Assembly: GCA_021819225.1 (NCBI GenBank)
Contig: JAKARU010000068.1
Span: forward strand, 1 to 5,470
From: Thermoplasmata archaeon
Lineage (GTDB): Archaea > Thermoplasmatota > Thermoplasmata > Thermoplasmatales > Thermoplasmataceae
Length of the DNA stretch: 5,470 bases
Reading direction: 5' to 3'
Every line of letters begins with the position of its first letter. The first letter of the stretch is position 1. This document shows positions 1 through 5,364 of this stretch, one piece after another. Under the pieces are notes generated by a model, which was not told where the DNA came from, ran no database searches, and saw only the letters and a program-made list of their open reading frames with translations. The position numbers and the translations under genes are program-made.

Positions 1-454
1 GGCCAGCGCTATTTTCAATCAGTACTTTTACCATCTGATCTGAAGTGATAACATCATTGAGCATATTCGCAACGTTGTTTATTCCTATTTCAAGAGTTGC
101 GTCCTTGAATGAACCTGGATGAAATGTTAGAAGTTCCATTCCCAGCTTATCAGCCCTTTCTATTTCCATCCTGAAACCTTCCCTTACTTTCTCCCTAAGA
201 ATGTTGTCACTGCTGGCCGTATTCAAAAGGTAGGATGCGTGGACCATGACTGTTGGATTTCCATTATCCTTCTTCTCCTTTTTGAACTTTTTAACAATTT
301 CTTCGTCCAGAGGTTTGGCTTTCCACTGCATCTGACTCTTTGTGAAAACCTGGTAGCTCTTAAATCCAAATTCACGTGCTCTTCCCGGTGTGGCTTCCAT
401 TCCCTTTGATGTGGATAGATGACCACCTATGTTGTTTACATCTGTAATTTTCAT
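1..454 (-). CDS. nfo: Endonuclease IV (AP endonuclease), 3' end outside window
   Basis: This is the N-terminal 151 residues of an endonuclease IV, a metal-dependent TIM-barrel enzyme that cuts DNA 5' to abasic sites in base excision repair. I see the N-terminal GGHLSTSKGME, then FTKSQMQWKAKPL (residues 37-49), VHASYL (71-76), FHPGS (111-115) and IENSAG (146-151). These match the E. coli Nfo segments FTKNQRQWRAAPL, PHDSYL, FHPGS and IENTAG. The visible metal ligands are His72, His112 and Glu147 (E. coli His69, His109, Glu145); the remaining ligands would lie beyond the left edge. Family members are about 280 residues, so roughly half is missing. The ATG at 454 lies three bases after the stop of the upstream regulator gene and is preceded by a good Shine-Dalgarno, so the two genes are probably co-transcribed. 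I see no frameshift in the visible part. Confidence 0.93.
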   Translation of the reverse strand, partial: MKITDVNNIGGHLSTSKGMEATPGRAREFGFKSYQVFTKSQMQWKAKPLDEEIVKKFKKEKKDNGNPTVMVHASYLLNTASSDNILREKVREGFRMEIERADKLGMELLTFHPGSFKDATLEIGINNVANMLNDVITSDQMVKVLIENSAG

Positions 455-457
455 TTT

Positions 458-1183
458 TCACTCTTCCTTTGTGTTAAAATCGCTGCTGTCGATTATCATT
501 TGCACGAACTGGAACACGTGTAGTGCCAGTGCAGGGTTATCTGTGTAGCCACACGCATTCAGATCAGGACCTGCTAAAAGTGCTCTTGATCTATCTGCAA
601 CGACATCTGTAGCTATAAGCCCCTCCTTTCTGAATATCTGTGCGTTCTGCGGAACTCTCTTGTTCGGTGGAGTCACGAAGATGACCTTCACGTTTCTCCT
701 CATTGCGTTTTCTATGTTTTTCTTCATCTCCATCCTTATTTCCTTCACCATTGGTGTACAGATGTAAAGTTCCTTGTCTGCGAGATTTATCAGTTCAGCT
801 ATTTTACTCATCACCTTTGATCTTCCGTATATAGTGTAAACCAGTTGAGGATCACCCTTGGATGGCACATTGTCCTCAATCTGCCTCATTTCGGAAAAAA
901 GGTCCTGTACCCTTGTTTCTATCTTCTTCCGTATATCCTCAAGGGTTTCAGGTTTGAACATCTTGGGCCTTCCTTCAGTTTCCCTGGCGTATCCTTTCTC
1001 CACCAGGGATTCCATGACCTTGTACGCTGATGTTCTTGGGATCTTCGCAGTATCTGCAATCACATCAGCATTTGCAACTCCATGATATATCAGTGCAGAA
1101 AAGGCCTGTGCTTCGTAGGACGAGAGGCCAAACATCTTCAGCATTTCAGCAACCTTTTCGAGTCGTGAGGGAATAGCATCCAT
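458..1183 (-). CDS. TrmB-family transcriptional regulator
   Basis: A 241-residue cytoplasmic DNA-binding protein of the TrmB family. Residues about 14-76 form a winged helix: a leading helix (LKMFGLSSYEAQAFSALI), a helix-turn-helix (GVANADVIADTAKIPRTSAYKVMESL) with recognition helix near 48-62, and a wing at GYARETEGRPKMFKP. A charged helix at 81-106 (EDIRKKIETRVQDLFSEMRQ) is a likely dimer coiled coil. Residues about 115-232 resemble the phospholipase-D-like regulatory domain of TrmB proteins (YGRSKVMSKIAELINLADKELYI), but no HKD catalytic motif is present. It lacks the long C-terminal sugar-binding domain of classical TrmB (about 340 residues), so the ligand is unknown. Two cysteines, 142 and 211, lie in the effector domain. 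It is first gene of a two-gene unit with nfo and is divergent from the SQR gene. There is no strong Shine-Dalgarno, so the mRNA is probably leaderless. Confidence 0.85.
   Translation of the reverse strand: MDAIPSRLEKVAEMLKMFGLSSYEAQAFSALIYHGVANADVIADTAKIPRTSAYKVMESLVEKGYARETEGRPKMFKPETLEDIRKKIETRVQDLFSEMRQIEDNVPSKGDPQLVYTIYGRSKVMSKIAELINLADKELYICTPMVKEIRMEMKKNIENAMRRNVKVIFVTPPNKRVPQNAQIFRKEGLIATDVVADRSRALLAGPDLNACGYTDNPALALHVFQFVQMIIDSSDFNTKEE
461..470 (-). promoter_or_regulatory. Ribosome binding site for nfo
   Basis: Read on the minus strand this is AAAGGAAGAG, ending six bases before the nfo ATG at 454. It lies inside the last codons of the upstream regulator gene and supports both the chosen nfo start and translation from a shared transcript. 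Confidence 0.6.
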
Positions 1184-1194
1184 ACCTAAATATG

Positions 1195-1213
1195 CCTTAT
1201 ATCTTATTATTGT
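1195..1213 (-). promoter_or_regulatory. Candidate core promoter of the TrmB-family gene
   Basis: On the minus strand this reads ACAATAATAAGATATAAGG. Its TATA-like part is centred roughly 17-26 bases before the ATG at 1183. That spacing, with no clear Shine-Dalgarno, suggests a leaderless transcript starting at or just before the ATG. Seen: the AT-rich box and spacing. Inferred: promoter function. Confidence 0.4.
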
Positions 1214-1392
1214 TTTCCAATTATTATCATCTTAGACTAGGTTAACAACCATCTTATCATTGCTGATTTGGGTTCTTGCTTGTCCCGTCGTAATCTTAGG
1301 TGTTACATTGTGACCTGCATTTGATTCTGTCTTTTCCGCAGCTGTTATTCTGCGATATTTCGTATTAATTTACTTCCGTTCTTTGTTATATT

Positions 1393-1635
1393 CTATTTTT
1401 TTATTTTCCCATGGGAAGTGAATTTGCCACCTGAAATATCCCTCTTCCAACCTTTGTCATGTGCTAATTCCTTGAACAACGTGCCAGATTCCAGGATTAG
1501 TTTTTCACAGGAAGGTTTCATTTGAATAGCCTCAATTATTGTTAAAAACTGTATAAATAAATGCCCGAAACTTTGTTGATGGCGTTTCTATATTTCTCCA
1601 TGCTGATACATCTGAGTTTTACAACTAAGATCAAA
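1393..1635 (-). pseudogene. Possible decayed C-terminus of an IS4-like DDE transposase
   Basis: One minus-strand frame runs from 1635 to a TAG at 1393-1395, interrupted only by a TAG at 1588-1590. Its key segments are DLSCKTQMYQHGEI, the stop, KRHQQSFGHLFIQFLTII, then about 46 residues including LFKELAHDKGWKRDISGGK. The order 'D-L ... M/P-Y ... GHLFIxFLxLI' followed by a helical tail with ExL and a DGK-like turn resembles the end of IS4-superfamily (IS1634-like) transposases after their catalytic YREK region. This resemblance is from memory, not a search. The internal stop, absent N-terminus and missing terminal repeats mean it cannot be functional. The last 42 codons could alternatively be a small gene starting at ATG 1521, with a TATA-like TTTATTTATA at 1547-1556 upstream. 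I consider that less likely. Confidence 0.35.
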
Positions 1636-1673
1636 TTAATTTGGTTCAAATACCTTACCACTCCTTTAGATTA

Positions 1674-1711
1674 TCTCAATTAATATTCAATATTATTCAA
1701 CTATAATTCAA
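1674..1711. repeat. Phased ATTCAA repeats upstream of sqr
   Basis: Three exact copies of ATTCAA start at 1685, 1695 and 1706, and a weaker copy, TCTCAA, starts at 1674. The start-to-start distances are 11, 10 and 11 bases, about one helical turn each, so all copies face the same side of the DNA. They end about 35 bases before the sqr ATG, where an activator or cooperative repressor could sit. The sequence is AT-rich, which raises the chance of coincidence. Confidence 0.4.
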
Positions 1712-1732
1712 TAACTATTAGTGTTATGAAAT
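1706..1732. promoter_or_regulatory. Symmetric dyad over the presumed sqr core promoter
   Basis: The left arm is ATTnnATAAC (1706-1715), followed by seven bases, then the right arm GTTATnnAAT (1723-1732). The specified positions are perfectly symmetric about position 1719, some 27 bases before the sqr ATG, exactly where an archaeal TATA box would lie for a leaderless message. There is no Shine-Dalgarno before the ATG (CATATTGAC). A dimeric regulator bound here would be expected to block or modulate promoter recognition. Operator function is inferred. Confidence 0.4.
1718..1727 (+). promoter_or_regulatory. Shared promoter decamer TTAGTGTTAT (sqr copy)
   Basis: This exact 10-mer recurs upstream of cydA on the minus strand (5336-5345), oriented in both cases toward the gene. 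Here it ends 18 bases before the ATG and overlaps the right arm of the dyad. The distances to the two start codons differ by 10 bases, one helical turn. Confidence 0.4.
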
Positions 1733-1745
1733 AGTACATATTGAC

Positions 1746-2990
1746 ATGGATCAAAAACTGCAGAAGAGTGGTGAGAAAAAGAGGATAGTGATAATTGGCG
1801 CGGGATTTGGTGGGTTAAGATTCCTGTATGATCTGAAGAGGACCATTGGAAAACAGTTTGCAGTTACATTGATCGACCTGAGAACCACGAGCTTGGAAAA
1901 ACCGTCTCTTGTTGAGGTTGCCCTTGCAGGTAAACCTGTAAATCACACACAGATTCCAATTGATAAGATTGCCAGGAAACAGAACGTTGAATTCATTAAT
2001 TCACGAGTTGATAAGATTTTTGCTGAAAAGAACACCGTGCAACTTGAAAATGGAAAATTTGTAGAATATGATTATCTGGTTATTGCAACGGGAGCTGTTA
2101 AGGACTATGGGGCCATTCCAGGGTTTGAAGAGTTTGCATATTCTGTATGCGATGATGAACATGCGCCTAAAATGTGGGATGCGATCAATAATTTCAAGGG
2201 CGGGAATGTAGTCATTGGTGCATCAAAGACTATATGGGACGAAAAATCGACTGAAATAATGCTGGATGCACCGTGCGAGGGACCAATTGGAGAGATAATG
2301 TTCATGCTTGATTTCTTTCTCAGTGAGAGGGATCTGAGAGAGATAACCAGCATAACAGTATTCACGCCTGGAAAAGTATTTTTCGATGATGTAGGTCCGA
2401 AGATTCACGAAAAAGTAGGTTCTATAATTTCCAAGAAAGGGATAAAGGTGATCACTGAGAAGGTGCTTGAGAAGATTGGTGAAAAATCAGTGTTTTTCCA
2501 GGATGGAACAGAGCTTCCCAGTGATCTTACTCTAGTGATACCGCCATACGCTGGCCCGAAGGTTATAAAGGATTCATCCCTTGGAGATGATTACGGTTTC
2601 ATCAAGACAGATAGGGAAATGAGACATACCAAGTATCATAACGTTTTCGTGGTTGGGGACTGCAATTCCCTGTCAATGCCAAAACTTGGCCACATAGCAG
2701 TACTTCAGGCCGATGTGGCAGTTTCATCCCTTATGAAGGAGGTCAGTGGAGTGGGAGATGTAATAGAGTTCAAACCTGAAGTGTTCTGTATAATGAACAG
2801 GGGTGGAATTGATGCGACACTTATTCTTTCCGATACCCTCTTCGGCGGCCATGTGGATAGAACAGTTAATGGACCACTGGCCCATCTGATGAAATGGGGA
2901 TTTGATTCGTATTCCTATTATACACATGGGAGGCTCCCGCCAGAACTTATCCAGTCAACGATGGAGAAGATGCTGAAAGTTCTCTCATGA
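1746..2990 (+). CDS. sqr: Sulfide:quinone oxidoreductase (type V-like), FAD-dependent
   Basis: A 414-residue flavoprotein of the two-Rossmann (NDH-2/SQR) family, expected to oxidise sulfide to polysulfide and reduce membrane quinone at the inner membrane face. The FAD motif GAGFGG is at 18-23, the ATG motif (LVIATGA) at 111-117 and the second FAD contact VFVVGD at 300-305. All three SQR cysteines are present: Cys135 (YSVCDDEHA), Cys177 (DAPCEGP) and Cys348 (EVFCIMNRGG), matching Acidithiobacillus Cys128, Cys160 and Cys356 and close to the Acidianus ambivalens enzyme (Cys129, 178, 350; 409 residues). His139 matches A. ferrooxidans His132. The second Rossmann fold has VVIGASKTIW instead of GxGxxG, arguing against NADH dehydrogenase. 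There is no signal peptide or membrane span; the C-terminal amphipathic segment from about 380 probably anchors it to the membrane. No Shine-Dalgarno; it is convergent with cydB, 16 bases away. Confidence 0.88.
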   Translation: MDQKLQKSGEKKRIVIIGAGFGGLRFLYDLKRTIGKQFAVTLIDLRTTSLEKPSLVEVALAGKPVNHTQIPIDKIARKQNVEFINSRVDKIFAEKNTVQLENGKFVEYDYLVIATGAVKDYGAIPGFEEFAYSVCDDEHAPKMWDAINNFKGGNVVIGASKTIWDEKSTEIMLDAPCEGPIGEIMFMLDFFLSERDLREITSITVFTPGKVFFDDVGPKIHEKVGSIISKKGIKVITEKVLEKIGEKSVFFQDGTELPSDLTLVIPPYAGPKVIKDSSLGDDYGFIKTDREMRHTKYHNVFVVGDCNSLSMPKLGHIAVLQADVAVSSLMKEVSGVGDVIEFKPEVFCIMNRGGIDATLILSDTLFGGHVDRTVNGPLAHLMKWGFDSYSYYTHGRLPPELIQSTMEKMLKVLS

Positions 2991-3006
2991 AATACGGTAA
3001 ATTAGA

Positions 3007-3981
3007 TTACTTTCCAGCATTTTCTAGTTTATTCTTTTCTTCCTGCTTTCCCTTTTCAAAATATATGTCATAAAAGAAGTATGTAAGTATCAATAGTATG
3101 ATACCTCCTATTATCGTTGCATAAAACATTTCTGTCTGCATAGCTGCGTCATTTAGTATTGAATTTATGTTGAGGGTTCTACCCAATAAGTAAGGATACT
3201 GAGACAAGGCCACTACGAAGATAGATATGGCAAAGATTCCCTGGAAGATCAACTTGTTCGTTATGTACTTCCTTGTGGAAGGTAGTATCCAGAGGATTGG
3301 TATAAGAAGGAACAGGATAAGCGGTATCACAGAGAGAGTACTATTGCTGTAATCACCCAGATCATGCAGTGAAACCCCTGCAATAATGAGACCTATCACG
3401 ATAACAAGCAGTGGTAGAAGACGATTTACATTGAGATCGTAGAATATGGATGCCATTCCAAAAAGTAGAATTGCAATTCCAACTATGAATCCATCATCTG
3501 GCAGGAATGTAATGAATTTTAAGAGGTCGAAGGTTCTTGCACTGTAGTCTATACCATGTCCACCAATGAAACTGGCATAAATCAGTAGTACCATCGTTCC
3601 AAGGACAAAGGTAACCACTGCATAGACTGAATATAGTAGCTTTTTGTTTATGGTCTTGTTTTTCCATATCATTTCAGCGAATACAATCATGGAATTACGA
3701 AGCACATAAAGAATGAGAAAAATCAGTATATACGCAATGAATGAAAAAGCAAGTAGAGGAAGAACATCTGGGACAAGACCTTCAAGGTTCACCACGTAGA
3801 AAACAAAGAGTGTTCCTGTAATCTCCCATATTGGCAACAGGAAACCAAACACCTTCGTCTGACTTTCCTTGTATCTAAAAAGAATGGCTGAAGCGGCCAT
3901 CAGTTCAGTGGACGCACTTGTGAAAAAAATCGAAAAAATCAGTATATTAAGTATTACCTCAGCATTAACTGTTCCTGTCAT
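3007..3981 (-). CDS. cydB: Cytochrome bd-type quinol oxidase subunit II, divergent
   Basis: A 324-residue integral membrane protein with eight or nine hydrophobic helices (near 9-30, 46-64, 74-96, 116-138, 163-181, 187-204, 216-234, 245-262 and 285-306) and a charged lysine/glutamate-rich tail (EKGKQEEKNKLENAGK). It is assigned to CydB mainly because its ATG overlaps the cydA stop (ATGA) and its topology fits; sequence similarity is weak. The helix-1 acidic site (DGFD in E. coli) corresponds to STELM here, and the E. coli PHWDGNQ segment to LPIWEITG (50-57), so His57 is lost and Asp58 becomes Glu53. The distal IxDAAxxxE-like stretch (ILNDAAMQTEMFY, 275-287) also aligns with bacterial CydB. 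It is shorter than E. coli CydB (379). It supports CydA structurally and binds no known heme in bacteria. It is co-translated with cydA. Confidence 0.8.
   Translation of the reverse strand: MTGTVNAEVILNILIFSIFFTSASTELMAASAILFRYKESQTKVFGFLLPIWEITGTLFVFYVVNLEGLVPDVLPLLAFSFIAYILIFLILYVLRNSMIVFAEMIWKNKTINKKLLYSVYAVVTFVLGTMVLLIYASFIGGHGIDYSARTFDLLKFITFLPDDGFIVGIAILLFGMASIFYDLNVNRLLPLLVIVIGLIIAGVSLHDLGDYSNSTLSVIPLILFLLIPILWILPSTRKYITNKLIFQGIFAISIFVVALSQYPYLLGRTLNINSILNDAAMQTEMFYATIIGGIILLILTYFFYDIYFEKGKQEEKNKLENAGK
3021..3057 (+). terminator. Possible pyrimidine-rich terminator for sqr
   Basis: Downstream of the sqr stop the plus strand becomes very pyrimidine-rich, with several T runs (TTTT, TTTATTCTTTT, CTTTCCCTTTT). 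Archaeal termination commonly uses U-rich tracts without hairpins. The tract is also the antisense of the lysine-rich cydB tail, which alone could explain its composition, so this is tentative. Confidence 0.25.
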
Positions 3982-5327
3982 TTCAACCCTCTCGCTTTAT
4001 CAATTTCTGACTGAACGGATTCATGTCTCAGCACCCTGCTTACAAAGTAAAAGCTGAATGGTACAACCAGGAAATAGAATATCATTATGGCTATTCCAAG
4101 TGGGATTATAGCAGCTGAAGTATTTGCAGCAGACTGCACAGTCATGACATTGTAGATGATCCATGGCTGTCGACCAACCTCGTCGGTCACCCATCCACTG
4201 TCATATACGAGTATTAGAAGTAAGCCTGATACTATCATGCCATACAGACCAATTTTGGTTGTTATTGATTTTTGTCTCAACAATCTCCATATGAGATACA
4301 ATGCGAATAACCCTACCAGGAATCCGCCACCTACCATGGTGTCAAATGTCAGGTGAATGAAAAGTGGAGGCCACAAGCTCTGTGGGTACTGGTCTAACCC
4401 GGGTAACGTACCTTTTCCCAGTGTCTGCGGATAAGCAAGCAAACTTTGCAATTTTGGTATGGTGATTGCATAAAGTATCTTGCCCGATACCAGGATGCCA
4501 CCAAGTGTTTCAGCACCGCTTGTTGTACTGTGAAGATCCAGCTCAATTGCCGCGTATTTTAACGGTTGCAGAACTATGAGCTGTGAAGCAGCCAGGCTTC
4601 CAGTTATACCTGCTAATGCTATTGAAATAAGACCCACTGCTGCGACCAGTTTCAGTCCCTTTCTGTTAAAGATTCTTTCATCCTCGCTCTTTGCCCTCAG
4701 GAAACTGTATGCAAGATAGGCACCTATTAGGAAGACACCAGCGGTCACTGTCGCAGTAACGACGTGAAGGTCTTCATATAACACAGATGGTGCAGCTATA
4801 GCCGCCAGAGGATTAATATCTGTTAATATGCCAGTCTTGAGGTAGTAAGGAATGTTGAAGCCCGCAGGTGTGTTCATCCATGCGTTTATCATGGTTATGA
4901 AAACAGCAGACATCACAGTACCAACTGCAACCATCAATGATAGGACCCAGTGTTTATACCTGTTTTTGTAGAAATCCCAGTAGTAAAAATAGAGAACGAG
5001 ACAGATAGATTCCAGAAGAAATGCAAATACCTCATAATAGAAGGGTAGGATATCGACCTTTCCGACAACAACCATAAAGCTGGGCCATAGAGCAAACAGT
5101 TCAACTGCAAGAACCGTTCCACTTGCAGTTCCTATTGCAAAAAATATGACAAGTGCGATCGTCAACCTCCTGGCTAATGCTTCATAGTATGGGTCTTTCC
5201 TCCTTATCCCGATATACTCAGCCAGTGATACAATAATACTGAGCCCTATACTCATCGTTACGATCAGTATATGAGACGCAAGGGTAAATCCCATAAGGAA
5301 ACGGTCGAAGTTGACTATGAAGGTCAT
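3978..5327 (-). CDS. cydA: Cytochrome bd-type quinol oxidase subunit I
   Basis: The 449-residue heme-bearing subunit of cytochrome bd oxidase, which oxidises quinol and reduces oxygen to water. About nine membrane helices are visible. Ligand and channel residues match E. coli: His19 (ASHIL), Glu99 and Glu106 (YYEVFAFLLES), His188 (YEDLHVV), Met331 (FDTMVGGG, E. coli Met393) and Glu383 in GWVTDEVGRQPW (E. coli Glu445). The quinol site KYAAIE (Lys257, Glu262) matches E. coli Lys252/Glu257. The Q-loop between helices 6 and 7 is short, as in cyanide-insensitive oxidases, so the protein is about 70 residues shorter than E. coli CydA (522). E. coli Arg391 appears replaced by Asp329. The start is supported by His19 falling at the same number as in E. 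coli and by a TATA-like box 28 bases upstream. It is first gene of a two-gene operon with cydB. Confidence 0.95.
   Translation of the reverse strand: MTFIVNFDRFLMGFTLASHILIVTMSIGLSIIVSLAEYIGIRRKDPYYEALARRLTIALVIFFAIGTASGTVLAVELFALWPSFMVVVGKVDILPFYYEVFAFLLESICLVLYFYYWDFYKNRYKHWVLSLMVAVGTVMSAVFITMINAWMNTPAGFNIPYYLKTGILTDINPLAAIAAPSVLYEDLHVVTATVTAGVFLIGAYLAYSFLRAKSEDERIFNRKGLKLVAAVGLISIALAGITGSLAASQLIVLQPLKYAAIELDLHSTTSGAETLGGILVSGKILYAITIPKLQSLLAYPQTLGKGTLPGLDQYPQSLWPPLFIHLTFDTMVGGGFLVGLFALYLIWRLLRQKSITTKIGLYGMIVSGLLLILVYDSGWVTDEVGRQPWIIYNVMTVQSAANTSAAIIPLGIAIMIFYFLVVPFSFYFVSRVLRHESVQSEIDKARGLK
3987..3993 (-). promoter_or_regulatory. Ribosome binding site for cydB
   Basis: On the minus strand this is GAGAGGG, five bases before the cydB ATG and inside the end of cydA. 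With the ATGA overlap it indicates coupled translation of the two subunits. Confidence 0.5.
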
Positions 5328-5335
5328 AAAAAATT

Positions 5336-5345
5336 ATAACACTAA
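5336..5345 (-). promoter_or_regulatory. Shared promoter decamer TTAGTGTTAT (cydA copy)
   Basis: Identical to the decamer before sqr (1718-1727). Here it ends eight bases before the cydA ATG, between the TATA-like box and the start codon, a position where a bound protein would be expected to repress. Regulatory function is inferred from the match. Confidence 0.4.
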
Positions 5346-5351
5346 ACCATG

Positions 5352-5364
5352 CTTAAATCCTTTG
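5352..5364 (-). promoter_or_regulatory. Candidate BRE/TATA core promoter of cydAB
   Basis: Minus-strand CAAAGGATTTAAG: a purine-rich BRE-like stretch followed by ATTTAAG, centred 28 bases before the cydA ATG. There is no Shine-Dalgarno before that ATG (TTATAATTTTTT), so the cyd mRNA is probably leaderless or nearly so. Confidence 0.5.

Larger units (their letters stand above)
1184..1745. other. Divergent intergenic region with no intact gene
   Basis: These 562 bases separate the TrmB-family gene from the SQR gene. Going left to right there are: the regulator's promoter (to about 1213); a direct repeat CATCTTA at 1228-1234 and 1250-1256; a minus-strand stop-free stretch (1235-1369) with no recognisable protein; a probable transposase remnant (1393-1635, minus); and an AT-rich block with phased repeats and a dyad next to sqr (about 1674-1732). 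No RNA gene, intact ORF of convincing size or complete inverted-repeat-bounded element was found. The length is unusual beside the very tight spacing elsewhere in the window and is best explained by old insertion debris plus regulatory DNA. Confidence 0.7.

Noticed and set aside
223..426. A 67-codon minus-strand ORF in another frame of nfo
   Set aside because: It lies within the endonuclease IV reading frame, whose metal-ligand motifs are unmistakable.
845..1085. Two plus-strand ORFs opposite the TrmB-family gene
   Set aside because: Antisense shadows of a clear winged-helix coding frame; no motif or promoter.
458..1183. Annotation of the PLD-like C-terminal domain as an active phospholipase or nuclease
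   Set aside because: No HxKxxxxD motif is present; this fold is a regulatory domain in TrmB-family proteins.
1235..1369. A 45-codon minus-strand stop-free stretch ending at TAA 1232-1234 (includes AAEKTESNAGHNV)
   Set aside because: No start codon with a ribosome binding site, no recognisable motif and a polar, low-information composition. A stretch of this length is common by chance, though it could be more debris of the neighbouring remnant.
1561..1683. A 40-codon plus-strand ORF (MPETLLMAFLYFSML...)
   Set aside because: Hydrophobic and AT-driven, no Shine-Dalgarno, TATA-like sequence too close to the ATG (about 10 bases), and it overlaps the transposase-like frame on the other strand.
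2105..2408. Minus-strand ORFs opposite sqr
   Set aside because: They overlap conserved SQR coding sequence, including Cys135 and Cys177 regions, and show no recognisable protein features.
1746..2990. Annotation as NADH dehydrogenase type II
   Set aside because: The NADH-binding GxGxxG is absent and the three SQR cysteines are present.
2991..3006. A hairpin terminator between sqr and cydB
   Set aside because: The 16 bases contain no inverted repeat of useful length.
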